A stretch of DNA of 64,000 nt from Fragum whitleyi. Taxonomy: Eukaryota; Mollusca; Bivalvia; Cardiida; Cardiidae. The translations under genes and the position numbers were made by a program. Shown here one piece after another: positions 22,166-33,402 of this stretch. The stretch lies in the NCBI GenBank assembly GCA_948146395.1, contig OX411549.1, positions 38,921,692-38,985,691 on the forward strand, in the 5' to 3' direction. The stretch's first letter is position 1. Each line of letters begins with the position of its first letter. The notes under the pieces were generated by a model. It saw only the letters and a list, made by a program, of their open reading frames with translations. It was not told where the DNA came from and made no database searches.

Positions 22166-24551
22166 TGGTGTATTTGTCTCTGTCTGCCTGTGATTTATCT
22201 ACATGTACATTTCTGAAAACTTGTTACTACAACTCTTCAAGAAGTGGCATGAGATCAATTTTCCAAAGACCTACAATACTGAATGCTTAGTGTGTTTTAC
22301 AAGGAGCTTTTTAGCATCAAAAGAATGGAGATATATTCCCGTGTTTATTCAAACCTAAAAATATGAATGAAGCAAATTCCATTTCTTATATTTGGCAGTT
22401 AGATGTTGATTTAATTTTGAAAACGTCCTTGATAGAATATTTGTCTAATGAACGTTTCCCACAAGTTTTTGGGGTAACTTTAAAAGTGGCATGTATGGTT
22501 TGACTATATCTGCAACAATAACTTGGTTTGGATTTTTTGTCTATTTATTTATTTTTTGTTTCAATGCTATATACATAAACTCCTGAAACAACAATAAGCA
22601 GTTCAGTCATTCAGTACCGCACAATTACAGTGCTTACAGCACTTTGATATTGTAATGGATTAATGTAAATAAGAAACAAATTAAAAGCCGTGTCCCATCC
22701 TGAAACCCTTAAACAGACGACAAAATTTTAAACTGGGCCATCTTGGAATAGGTTGCAGACATTAAATCACCATGAATGTAATTTGATACATATTAAGGGT
22801 AGAAATTAAAATGATAATGGAGTATGAGTGTAGGGTGGACCACTTTGTGTGAAAGGGAGAAACTGATCCTATCAATTTCTTGTGTTCCCACAGTAAAATA
22901 CAACTTCTTTGTGGAATTCAATTCTATAAAAACAGCATTACTACGATTTTTAGACTGAATGATCGAATTGATAAATTGACAGACTAGTAGCAAACGAATT
23001 TACTCAGATGCGCCTATCTGCAAAGCGGAATCGGGCGTAGTATCTATACTTTGGGAATAAGTTGTTTTTTGGCGCTATATAGTGAGCATAACACTCGACA
23101 TTTTTCCTTTGAAGTGTATCCGGAACGTGGCTTACGATTCCCATAGGTAAATGGAACCCTTGGTTTCCCTCGCCCCAAAAAAAGCCTTTCTAAAAATATT
23201 AAAAAATTCGAGTGCATGCCTTCAAACGTCACCTTGTCTCTTTGTAAACCAGGCCTTCAGTGCTTTTAGCGCTTTGATTTTTTAATGGGAACGAGTTAGA
23301 GATGTGCTGCCTGGAGGTTTGCTACGGGGTTTGATACGGTTTTTATACGTCTCACCCAAAAACAATATCAACTAATGTGAATGATGTTCGGACATATAAT
23401 ATAATCGCCTTAGAGGTCACTCATGTTTGACACCACAGAGAATTTCAAAGTAGCAATTTGCGCTCGACCAACTTTCATCCAACATTTGAAAAAAATATGA
23501 TCGTAAAAGTCTGTTAAGTTGTCTCCCAACAATAGGCATATTAGTAGAACGTCTATTCTAGGTGAAATGAGTAGCTAGTAACTGGGACGATTATTATGAT
23601 TGTCCTGGCTTTAGACACGACAGATAACCAAGGGAAAGTTGCTAGTCGCCGAAATCTAAATGCAAGGGCGTAATTCCCATTACGCAATTTACGCAATTGC
23701 GTAATAAATAATACTCTGTTGAAAAATATCGTTGATGAATGATCATAACATCGAAACAACAGCTTATTTAAGCTGTAGTTACGATGTTTTGATTATTCAC
23801 CAAAGCTTGAATCATAAAAAGGGAGTGGACGGAGGGCATTCATCTTTTGTCACAGTTCTCAAATCGCCTTTAGCCTATGTATTCTGTAGTTGTCGCCTTC
23901 TAAGTGCGTATAGATTTCAAAGTCCTAGATAGGCCTATGTAAATGCAATAATCGGTTATTAACCCCAATTAATAAAACTAAATTAACATAATGTACTAAA
24001 ACACAATGAAAACGTACCACCTAAAACCTCGAACATTTTGATCTATATAATTAGTCTTTCAATTGGTTTCACTTTTATCATCAAACAGACAAAGGCATTT
24101 TTTTATATTGCGTGTCTTCAAATAAACCATTTAGCATCGCTATTCATGCTGAGACACTTGAAAGAACATTTTATCTTGTTGAGCTTAACTCGTTCATGAA
24201 ACAAACTCTAAAATTGGGTGAAAATGCGTTAGTATTACGTGTTGAAAATTACGGGTTCGCCGAAAATGGTCCCATATGTAGAAATAAAAATAGCGCAACC
24301 TTCCTCTTCTAAAGTACTTGCCAGAGTTAAACAAATCTTCTTTTTGAATGATCAGTTGGGCATGTTCCCACAAATTACTGAACATATCCCGATCCTGTCG
24401 AACAAAACGCGAACGACTATTGATGGTTTTACAAGGGGATTGTCATGTTAAATTGCGCATATTAGATTTTTCGGTAATATGAAGAAGGGCATTGGGTGAA
24501 ATTTCTTGTGCATTATGATAGGCTATGTCATGTAGAAAGCGGCAATGATTA
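22166..24551. other. Anonymous sequence
   Basis: No supported gene. Several 60-70 codon ORFs on both strands lack motifs or splice context. Confidence 0.4.
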
Positions 24552-24975
24552 CAGTTAACAACATCGTGAAATTGATTAGGTGAATGATTACAGAATGATT
24601 TTGGAATGGAATTGAATGAATTTGTGGAGCGACTTTTGAGTGAATTTAATGGGAGGTAATCTAGTATTGCAAATTTTGTTCAGCATGAACAAAATTTGCA
24701 ATATTGATTACCTCCCTTTGATAAAATATGTATACAAGTTCTATAGATAACTCTCTATTTCTTCAAGAACCTATCAGACGCTTACAATTTTAATTAAATA
24801 ATTGAAATCCCAATTTTTGCCCAGCTATTTTTATTTTGAACGAAGTTGTTGTAATATGTTTTTCAGTGAGTTTGGAGCGTTAGTGAGTGTCTAGAATGAA
24901 TGAATGGAGCGCTGAGTGAGCGATTTAGAAAGGTTTTGATTGAGTTAAATTTCAATTTAACGATGTAATTAACTG
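24552..24975 (-). mobile_element. MITE with 24 bp terminal inverted repeats and central palindrome
   Basis: The ends CAGTTAACAACATCGTGAAA and TTAACGATGTAATTAACTG are inverted copies flanked by TA on both sides. The centre is a palindrome of about 70 bp (24649-24718): GGGAGGTAATC...GATTACCTCCC around TTTTGTTCA-GCA-TGAACAAAA. Relatives with the same order of words lie at 31917-32352 and 58021-58447 in the opposite orientation. TA duplications suggest mobilisation by a Tc1/mariner-type or related transposase. No protein is encoded. Confidence 0.75.
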
Positions 24976-26404
24976 TATTCGACAAGAGGCCCTTGCAGCC
25001 CTATTCAAAGTTGCATATTGAATCTTGTTGTAAACTTGTTAAATTTAGATGTAAAAGACAGGGTTGAGTTTAGAGCATAAATTTATTACTGAATGCAAAT
25101 GATATGTCCTGCTTAATTTTAAATGATTAGGCTCTCATAAAATATGGCTGAAGTGCCTGAAAATATATAATCATTTCAGTAACAAGACATACTTTATTTA
25201 GCTGCGTATGCGTGTCTAACTTTGTAGAAAGGGTTTTAAATGGATCAGAGATCCTGCCGGAATCAAAGAGCGGTAAGACACCACAGCCCCACACATAAGT
25301 TACAATACGCATCGCACTTCTAACAATGAAGCGCCACACGCGACATAAGACATTACGTAATCGAGTGAGTGATTTGGAATGGTTTTAATCGGAATGATTG
25401 TCAATTTCATAATGTTATTAACTATTCCAGCAAATGATAATTCGATAAAATAAAAAAAATCATTTACCCTAGGTCATTAATGAATAAAGTTCTGACCGAT
25501 ATGTCTCAGATATATATTTTGACTAGGCCATTGACACAAATGTTATTGACGCATATTATTCGAAATATTTAAAAATTAAAGTCGAATTGAATTCAGAAAA
25601 AAAATTTAATTTTAGCGAACTCCTTTGTATCCTAAATACCAATACATTAATAGCTATGTTTTAGATATTTTACTCTCAATAATTTCAATATTGCTAAACG
25701 ATTTATCGAATGAAATATACAATAGTAACCGTCATGTGACCATTTTCTTAATTGCAAGAGAGCACTCAGTCTTCCAAACATCTAAACAAAATTTACGCCA
25801 ACCTTTAATTTGCATGGACAAATGTATCTGTAACAAAAGCGTTTTATAAACGAATTGAAGTTGTTAAAATTATCCGTTGTTCCTGCGTAACATTCTAAAA
25901 GACTGTCACAATAAATTTACAATATGCGGTGTTTCGTTACGGAGCATGTGTGGATTTTCTTAATAGAGAATTTTGGACGAATCCAGCTCAGTACGCTGAA
26001 AAACTCTAGACACACTTTCTATATACAGATTACAGACATAATGAAAACAAGTTTTTGGAACGTGTTCAGAGCGAAGGCCCAATGTCAATAAGTTCTGAAC
26101 GCGCTGTGAATTTGCAAAAAAATAAATAAATAAATAAATAAATAAAATAAAATAAATCGAGGTATTCAGCGCACCACCATGTCAGAGATTTAAAACCTAA
26201 TGAGTTCCGTACACATTGACTTAAACGTTAACGTGTGACAATCTCGTAACGTGCCGTAGCTCATGTTGATTTAAATTCAAGCTGAATGGTTCTTGGTCCT
26301 CTTATAAGTGGTGTTTACCAACACTTAGGCTAACAATTCATTCAAGAAATTTTTATTTCATGTATACATGTATTAATCTCTCATAGGAAAGACGTCTTAA
26401 AGAA
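24976..26404. other. Upstream region of the receptor-like gene
   Basis: A partial copy of the preceding MITE end lies at about 25365-25430 (GAGTGAGTGATTTGGAATGG). An AAAT microsatellite lies at about 26118-26157. I see no convincing TATA box for the gene starting at 26405, and the transcription start is not assignable from sequence alone. Confidence 0.4.
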
Positions 26405-27355
26405 ATGGCTGGAAGAGTGTTGTTGATGGTATCTGTTATAATTTGCTACATACGATTGAATATTTTGACATCGCAAAACCTAGATGGAATTCTGACTGAT
26501 CTGAAAACCTGGTGCCCACACTCCAGCTTTTGCGAACAACCAGCAAATACCCGTTTTACCTCGGAAAAGAATGACGTCGAACCATGTTGCTCATCGTGCT
26601 CATGCTCCAAAGACTGTGGTCGTAAAAGGAATTGTTGTCAATATGAATACGATGTTTATAGACTTGACGACACATTAGATACTATCTGTAAACAGTTAAA
26701 TGTTCATTCTGAAAAGGAGGTTCCGAATAGTCCCTATTTCTACATCATAGACAAGTGTCCAAACAGATCGGAGATATGCAGCTCTAGAAATATAACCGGC
26801 CCAAAAAGTTACTTTCCTGTTTATTCATTGGATAGCAGAATGCTTTATTTTAACAAAGAATGTGCAGCTTGCCATAATCAGGAAAATACCATTCGTTTTA
26901 CCGAAATGATAACCTGTAAAAAGTCGGCCTTTGGGTTTCTAGAAAAATCTAGAACGGAAATTGTTGAATCGGATTGCTATTTAACACTAATACCGCCAAA
27001 CGGTATTGACCTTTCGACTGAAGTATGTTTCCCTGTATTAATAAAAAAGTGCGAATCATTTGTAATGGCGAATGAGGCATATAATGACTTGTGTCACTCG
27101 TTTAATGCTACTTTCAAAACACTTAGTCAAAAAAGGTTCAGAAACGTGTTCTGCTATTTGTGCTCAACAGGCCGCCATGTTGACGTAGAAGAGTTTTTAG
27201 ATGATTTAAGACTTTGTCCAACCGATTATAATGTGAAGGTGATGGGCAGAATAACGTATGGTATTCTTTTAGGAGACGCAAGAGATTCTCTTGAAACAAG
27301 TGAAATTTTAGAAGAGAGTGTCGGTCTTCCATTATTGTGCAAACACAACAGAAAG
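26405..27355 (+). CDS. Cysteine-rich receptor ectodomain-like protein, exon 1
   Basis: The exon gives 317 codons from ATG at 26405 to the splice donor AAAG|GTAAGT (GT at 27356). The start is followed by a hydrophobic signal peptide (LLMVSVIICYI). Residues about 36-80 form a Cys-dense module with CCSSCSCSKDCGRKRNCC, similar to the somatomedin-B-like start of molluscan secretin/methuselah-like receptor proteins. Further on are the hallmark FPVYSLDSRMLYFNKECAAC and FRNVFCYLCSTG, each resembling the repeated 'Y-x-N-x-x-C-A-x-C' motif of those ectodomains. The protein should be secreted or exposed at the cell surface. Reading through the donor gives a stop after two codons, which supports splicing. 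The ligand is unknown. Assignment to this receptor-like family rests on motif pattern only. Confidence 0.8.
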
Positions 27356-27888
27356 GTAAGTTAATGCGTTGACAACGTTTGTCACAATTCAATCTTATCC
27401 ATCAAAATTCTTTGAAATCTTTTTTAGTGAAAATTTGGTTTTGTTCCTCAATGAAAACAAATTTGTGTACATGGCTATTTTGTAAGCTTGTGCACACAAA
27501 GTTGTTTCATAAGAAATTCATGTATTTATCATTATCGAAATCACACTAATGTGTGAGATCGCTTCGGGTATTCCTACAGTGTAATCATACCTACATGAAA
27601 TCGAACACAATTTCCTCGTCGGTTAAATAAAGAAGGGAATCTTTTGAAATATCATTCTTTTGAACCTCAGCCATTGATTCTGAATTGTTTTTCTATGTCA
27701 TTTAAACTCACATTCGTTCTTGTAGAAAAGTATGCGACCTTTCAGATCACACGCGTGATGCTATGGCGCTTGGCTAGTGTGGTCGATTACCTATTTGTAC
27801 ATCTTATGTGACTATCTATCTTAATCATTTACTTAAAAGCATATGCATGAAAACACAGGCATCATAAACAATACTGTTTGGTATTAAA

Positions 27889-29597
27889 ACAAGAGGCCCA
27901 GGAGGGCCTGCATCGCTCCACCGGCTTAGAAATCTAAAGATTTGAAAGAGAGATATTGTAAATAGAAGGTAATGAAAGTGAACAGCATTCAGAAGGAATT
28001 CAGACTTTTTCTAGGTTGAAACTGGCTTATGAAGGAATGAACTTATTTAACTAATGTAAAATTACAAGGAGGAAAACTATTTAGATATCACTTTAAAACA
28101 AGAGGACCTGAATGGCCCTAAACCGCTCACCTGAATTTAATTGATCCAGTGGATCTCATCCAATCCATCTTTCTTGAACAACTTAAGATGAGAGTCACCC
28201 AAAGAATATTCTGGTAAAATTTCATTGAAATCAGCCTAATGGTTCAGGAGGAGATGTCATTCAAAAATTTCGGGGTCAAAATAAACACCGCCCTGCCACA
28301 CCTATATTTGGGGATCAATCCAAATCTCTTGAACAACTTTAGAAGAGGGTCACCCAAGGAAAATTCTGGTAAAGTTTCATTGAGATCAGCCCCATGGTTC
28401 AGGAGAGGATGTAGTTCAAAGATTTTGGGGTCAAAATAAGCCCCGCCCTGCCACGTCCATATTTGGGGGGTCAATCCAAATTTCGTGAACAACTTTAGAT
28501 GAGGGTAACCCAAGGAACATTCTGGTAAAGTTTCACTAAAATCAGCCTAATGGTTCAGGAGGAGATGTCATTCAAAAATTTTTGGGTCAAAAAAAGCCCC
28601 GCCCTGCCACGCCCATATTTGGGGGTGAATCCAAATTTCGTGAACAACTTTAGAAGAGGGTCACCCAAGGAACATTCTGGTAAAGTTTCATTAAAATTGG
28701 CCGAATGGTTCAGGAGGAGATGTCATTCAAAGATTTTGGGGTCAAAATAAACACCGCCCTGCCACACCCATATTTGGGGATCAATCCGAATCTCTTTAAC
28801 AACTTTAGAAGAGGGTCACCCAAGGAACATTCTGGTAAAGTTTCATTGAAATCAGCCCCATGGTTCAGGAGAGGATGTCATTCAAAAATTTCGGGGTCAA
28901 AAAAAGCCCCGCCCTGCCACGCCCATATTTTAGGGTCAATCCAAATTTCTTGAACATCTTTAGAAGAGGGTCACCCAAGGAACATTCTGGTAAAGTTTCA
29001 TTGAAATCAGCTCCATGGTTCAGGAGAGGATGTCATTCAAAAATTTCGGGGTCAAAAAAAGCCCCGCCCTGCCATGCCCATATTTTAGGGTCAATCCAAA
29101 TTTCTTGAACAACTTTAGAAGAGGGTCACCCAAGGAACATTCTGGCAAAGTTCCATTAAAATTGGCCCAATGGTACAGGAGGAGATGTTTATCAAAGATT
29201 TCGGGGTCAAAATAAGCCCCGCCCTGCCACGCCCATATTTGGGGGTCAATCCAAATTTCTTGAAAAACTTTAAAAGAGGGTCACCCAAGGAACATTCTGG
29301 CAAAGTTTCATTAAAATTGGCCCAATGGTACAGGAGGAGATGTTAATCAAAGATTTCGGGGTCAAAATAAGCCCCGCCCTGCCACGCCCATATTTGGGGG
29401 TCAATCCAAATTTCTTGAAAAACTTTAAAAGAGGGTCACCCAAGGAACAATCTGGCCAAGTTTCGTCAAAATCCACCGATTGGTTTAGGAGGTCAAGATT
29501 TTTTAAAGAAAAGTTTACGCACGCACGGACGGACGGACGCACGCACGACGGACACCTCGCCATGACAATAGCTCGCCGGCCTTCGGCCAGTGGAGCT
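27889..29597 (-). mobile_element. HINE-like element with family E monomers (155 bp), reverse, two tails
   Basis: On the minus strand the head hairpin AGCTCCACTGGCCGAAGGCC...GAGCT (29570-29597) precedes a GTCCGTC/GTGCGTGC microsatellite. About nine highly regular 155 bp monomers follow, marked on the plus strand by GGGGTCAA, GCCCCGCCCTGCCACGCCC and AAGAGGGTCACCCAAGGAAC. A first tail lies at 28095-28135 (CAGGTGAGCGGTTTAGGGCC, ending CTCTTGT). A second lies at 27889-27925 (CCGGTGGAGCGATGCAGGCC, ending CTCTTGT). Only the second has the GGTGGAGC word that matches this head. The repeated short ORFs in the array are periodic artefacts; 155 is not a multiple of three. Confidence 0.75.
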
Positions 29598-29639
29598 AAA
29601 AACTAGGTTCAATTGGTAGGCGAACTTTTGCGACTTGTA

Positions 29640-30180
29640 TAAAAATCAAATGATTTCCATCACGTCTGTTTATATCATGGTGTAGGTAATGGCGAAGCCT
29701 TCTTAAATTTGTTATCTTATCGTCTTATTGGCAATTATTCACAAAAACGGGTTTCTGCTATTAACATCACGTCTAAAGCAAAATCTTACAAATACATGTA
29801 TTTCAAATCTGAATTAAACCCAAAATTTTATCTTACTATCGACATTCCGTTCGTTTACAGACGTATTCTTTCTAACTTTTGATGTTCTAATCATAATCTT
29901 AGGAACGAGCGAGATAAGCATATGGGGCAAGAGAAAGACGGCTTTGCTCCTTCTGTAAATTTTCATGAACAAAGCTATCAAAGATGAATATTATGCCTTC
30001 TTTGAATGCTTTATATTAAAATTTAAGACTTGAACCTTGTCAACGTTATTTGCAAGGAATAGGAATAGATCAAATTTCTGATCGCATTATGGAATTAAAT
30101 GAAAGGTATACTGTTTATAAACATGTAGTTGCAAATTATTTAATTAAAATCTTCAAATCAAGAAAAGATAAAGCATAACA
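29640..30180 (+). pseudogene. LINE ORF2 C-terminal remnant
   Basis: A conceptual reading from about 29650 aligns with the last quarter of the ORF2 at 12236-15685. LNLLSYRLIGNYSQKRVS, KSYKYMYFKSELNPKFYL, IPFVYRRILSNF, CSNHNLR and IKDEYY occur in the same order as FVKLFKSRLLD, KAYYYREFKTLLDPERYL, MSFILRRTLANF, CSNHQLE and IEDEYH. Stops and frame changes interrupt it. It is a 5'-truncated, decayed relative of the same LINE lineage and lacks the endonuclease and polymerase regions. Confidence 0.65.
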
Positions 30181-30206
30181 AAAAACAAAAAAATGTCAGC
30201 TTTATA

Positions 30207-30334
30207 TAATAATATATAAATACACTAGCTTTCAGCGGCACAGCCGCCTTCATCAGGTGAATCCTATGAACTCATAGGATTCACCTGATGAAGGCGGCTG
30301 TGCCGCTGAAAGCTAGTGTATTTATATATTATTA
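30207..30334. repeat. 128 bp perfect palindrome
   Basis: Two arms of 63 bp are identical inverted copies separated by AC: TAATAATATATAAATACACT... and its complement. Within each arm CTGATGA, a GCGGC-TGT-GCCGC hairpin and GAAA follow one another, then GCTAGTG. Arms this perfect imply a recent origin or active gene conversion. It lies just after the LINE remnant. Confidence 0.85.
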
Positions 30335-30499
30335 TTAAAAGTATATATCTCAAGAAGAGAACTTTTTATTCGTTCAGCTTTATATGTAATATTTGTGTCA
30401 AATGAAATATGTCACTCAATGTAAGTTTCTTGGATGATAATTTGTTAATGGGCCATAGGCCGTTATACTTGATTAAATATAATATTGTGGTCTGATGAC

Positions 30500-31300
30500 C
30501 ATCGCGTGTCGAGCGAAGACAGCATTTATCTTTTAGACCTCTAAAGGCCACAATTTGTTCTAACAATCTGAAAAATTTGTCAGATTGATTGCCTCGGCGA
30601 ATCTCGAACACGTTCGAACTTGGATGAAGTAGGCTTCAAAACCACGGTCCAATTTAGAAAATAAATCTAGTAGACACTCTAGAGGCCATATCTTTGCTCA
30701 GTTAATCTGAAAGTGGTCAGAATATTTTTCTTCGTGAATATTCAGACAAGATTTAAATAAGGTAAAAAATCGGGTCAATAGTTGAAATCTTATAGAAACC
30801 TTGTAGGCAATTCACCTTTCCTCTCTACTCAATCAACTTGAAAATTGGTCATTGTATTTGTGCTCAAGGTGAGCTATTGTTTTCACTCACCGTACGTCGT
30901 CTGTCCGTCCGTCCGGCAACAATTTCTATAAACATCTTCTCCTCCTAAACCACAATCATGCTGAAACTTGACAGGAATGTTCCTTGCGTGAAGCTCTTTA
31001 TAAGTTGTTAAAAAGAATTTAATTTCATCAAAAACTCTGGTTGCCATGTTTACATAAAGTCCCAAAATGGCCGAAAATCTTAGAATAAATTCTTCTCCTC
31101 CTAAACCACAAGAGCAATCAAGCTGAAACTTGGGATGGATGTTTCTTGGGTGAAGCTCTACAAAAGATGTGAAAAGAATTTAATTTCATCGAAAACTCTA
31201 GTTTCCATGGTAACAGAAAGTCTGAAAAATGGCTGAAAATATTAGAAAAAAACTCTTCTCCTCATAAACAACATGGCCAATCAAGCTGAAACTTTGCAGC
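30500..31300 (+). repeat. Fragments of HINE-like elements (families D and C)
   Basis: 30520-30850 holds two diverged family D monomers (TAGACACTCTAGAGGCC, GTCAGAATATTTTTCTT). At 30851-30877 half of a head hairpin remains (GTGCTCAAGGTGAGCTATTG), followed by GTCTGTCCGTCCGTCC. About two and a half family C monomers then run to about 31295 (CTGAAACTTG, AGAATTTAATTTCATC, TTCTTCTCCTCCTAAACCAC). No tail is seen. Confidence 0.65.
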
Positions 31301-31605
31301 CTCTAGATTCCCGTGACTTTCCATTTTAATCGCCGGTCATAGAACTGAAAGCTGTTTACACACTACAACAACACGTTTACTTTCAACTCTCACAGGTATA
31401 AATCCATACGCTGGATAGAGTAAGCTTTTGCTCATTAACTTTCCCAAGGTAAGGGCAGTTCGATCCCGAAACATTTCGATCCCAGAGCCACCGGCCTCAT
31501 CATTAGACTTCACGTGAAGATTGGACCATAATTTTGTCCCCTAGAGTGTAAAACAAGAAAATCAAGACTCCTTTTCCCGTGGTTTCACATGAATATGCCT
31601 CGATT

Positions 31606-31815
31606 CCCCGACGGCGACACTCATTATATCCGACTATTTGTCTTCCATCAATGGGTTGACAATCGTTTGTCTATGTGGAATAGTAGCTGGAGGTTAAGAA
31701 AGGATCTAATGGTGTGAGAAATACCAGGAATCCATTGTTGGACGCTCTAACCGACGCGATATAACTGAAAAATTGTTTAAAATGGGGTTTAACCCCATTC
31801 AAAGAAACAAACACA
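31606..31815 (+). repeat. SINE copy, 5'-truncated, with target duplication
   Basis: The body matches 8640-8796 and 43138-43317 (ATGGGTTGACAATCGT, GGAAT/GAAATAG, GGTTAAGAAAGGATCTAATG, GAGAAATACCAGGAATCCATT, GCGATATAACTGAAA). It ends in an A-rich tail. GCCTCGATT occurs at 31597-31605 and again at 31816-31824, a 9 bp target-site duplication. It inserted into a family B-type fragment (31510-31590). Confidence 0.7.
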
Positions 31816-31916
31816 GCCTCGATTTCTATATGGTTCATACTCCTGTCTCTTTCACCTCATCTGTCGCTCCCTGTCGGTCTGTGGTTTGTCTACAAGTAGC
31901 CTACGAAAACCTTGTA

Positions 31917-32352
31917 CAGAAAGTGGCATCGTGAATTTGACATTCATCTCAATCAAAACCATTCTAAATCGCTCACTCAGTGCTACATTCATTAATTCCA
32001 AACATCACTCAAACCATTCAAAAACGCTCCACTTTCATTTAAAAATATAAATTTAGCAACTGCATTTAAATTGAATAAAGCTAAAAAATTCGATTTTAAT
32101 CACGCAATTGAAAGTGTAAACATCTGATAGATTCTTCGAGAAAAAGACTGCCTTTTATATAACTAGTCTGCATCTTTTATTAAGGGGGGGGGGGGTAATA
32201 AATATCGCTAATTTTGTTCACCCTGAACAAAATGGGCGACATTGGATTACCTCCCTTAAGTTCACTCAAAACGCACTCAGCACACTCTTTCAATATCATT
32301 CCAAATCGTTCCGAGATCATTCACATTGTCAATTTTACGATGATGTAAACTG
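31917..32352 (+). mobile_element. MITE, second copy of the TA-flanked family
   Basis: The ends CAGAAAGTGGCATCGTGAAT and ATTTTACGATGATGTAAACTG are flanked by TA. The central palindrome is decayed (GGTAATAAATATCGC...TTGGATTACCTCCC) and contains a G-run at about 32183-32195. Confidence 0.65.
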
Positions 32353-33402
32353 TAACTATCGTATGTATTTGTTAACACGGGAAAAACGGTAAATCCAGGC
32401 GTAGAGGTATTCCGAGCTGAAATCTTAGAAAAAAATGAGATAACGGAACTTAAAGCCCCCGTCTGTGTTCGTGAACATTTCCGAAACGCAAAATAATAAT
32501 CTTAGACGACTATGCTAGACTAGACTAGACTTCTATTCTCAAAGATAATCTTGAATATGTCATTCCAATATTCGGCAATGCAAATAGTTCTGACGCGATG
32601 ATCTAAAAATAGGCCTTATTTGATGAATATAAATGACCCGCATCACGTCGTTCTCCATTTTGAATATCGCTCCTGCACGTCGGCGTTTTTCACCAAAATC
32701 TCATTTACATATTTTATAATAGCCGCCGTATCTCGATTGGCTTTGTATTTTTATGTAACTCGTCTTTCATTACACTAAATCTAAAAAAAATATTCAAAGA
32801 ATATTCACGAAGGAGCGATTTTTTCTTACTCTTAACGCAGACTCGGGCTTTAATATAACAAATGAAATTACTTATATGCTGATAGAGTAAAGTAACTCCT
32901 AATATTTTTTCTTTTTTTATCGATTCGTTTTTGCCATTTTATTGTTAGTTTCTTCGTGATGAAATCTGTTCCGAAGGCACGTTAATTTTACGTGATGACA
33001 AGTTCCATTTGCCCGTGACGATGAAAACGACATTAAATTTGCGTTCCTTTGCTCTTTCAGTATAGTCAAAGATCGTAAAACAGATAATTCGCGGGTCCAT
33101 TTTTTTTCATTTTAGACTTCTTTTTATGATCATTTAAATTCCTGGAAAAAATCAATTCAACCATTCAGTGCCGAAAAATAACTGTTCTTAGAAAACTTTG
33201 ATTTTCTATGGCGCACTTACATGTACGAGAAATTACTGAACCAGACAGAAATTGTATGGGCAAAATCGGCGCGAGGTTTGTCTTCAAATCGGCGATCCAC
33301 GGCCTTTCCGCGCATATGACTCACTCGCCCGACCGAAAACGATCTCGGTAAGTCAGCATTTACTGATTAATTTTAGAGCACATTTTTTTTATTCATTTAC
33401 AG

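Larger units (their letters stand above)
27356..33402 (+). other. Intron of the receptor-like gene (6.05 kb, phase 0)
   Basis: GTAAGT at the left and a pyrimidine-rich tract ending CATTTACAG at 33402 at the right are good splice signals, and both exon ends fall between codons. The intron contains a HINE-like array, a LINE remnant, a 128 bp palindrome, HINE fragments, a SINE and a MITE, all listed separately. Stretches between them (27370-27888, 30335-30500, 32360-33390) show no gene. Confidence 0.75.

Noticed and set aside
28239..29606. Repeated ORFs of 62-97 codons on both strands
   Set aside because: Products of the 155 bp family E monomers, present in both directions with exact 155 bp spacing; no coding constraint visible.
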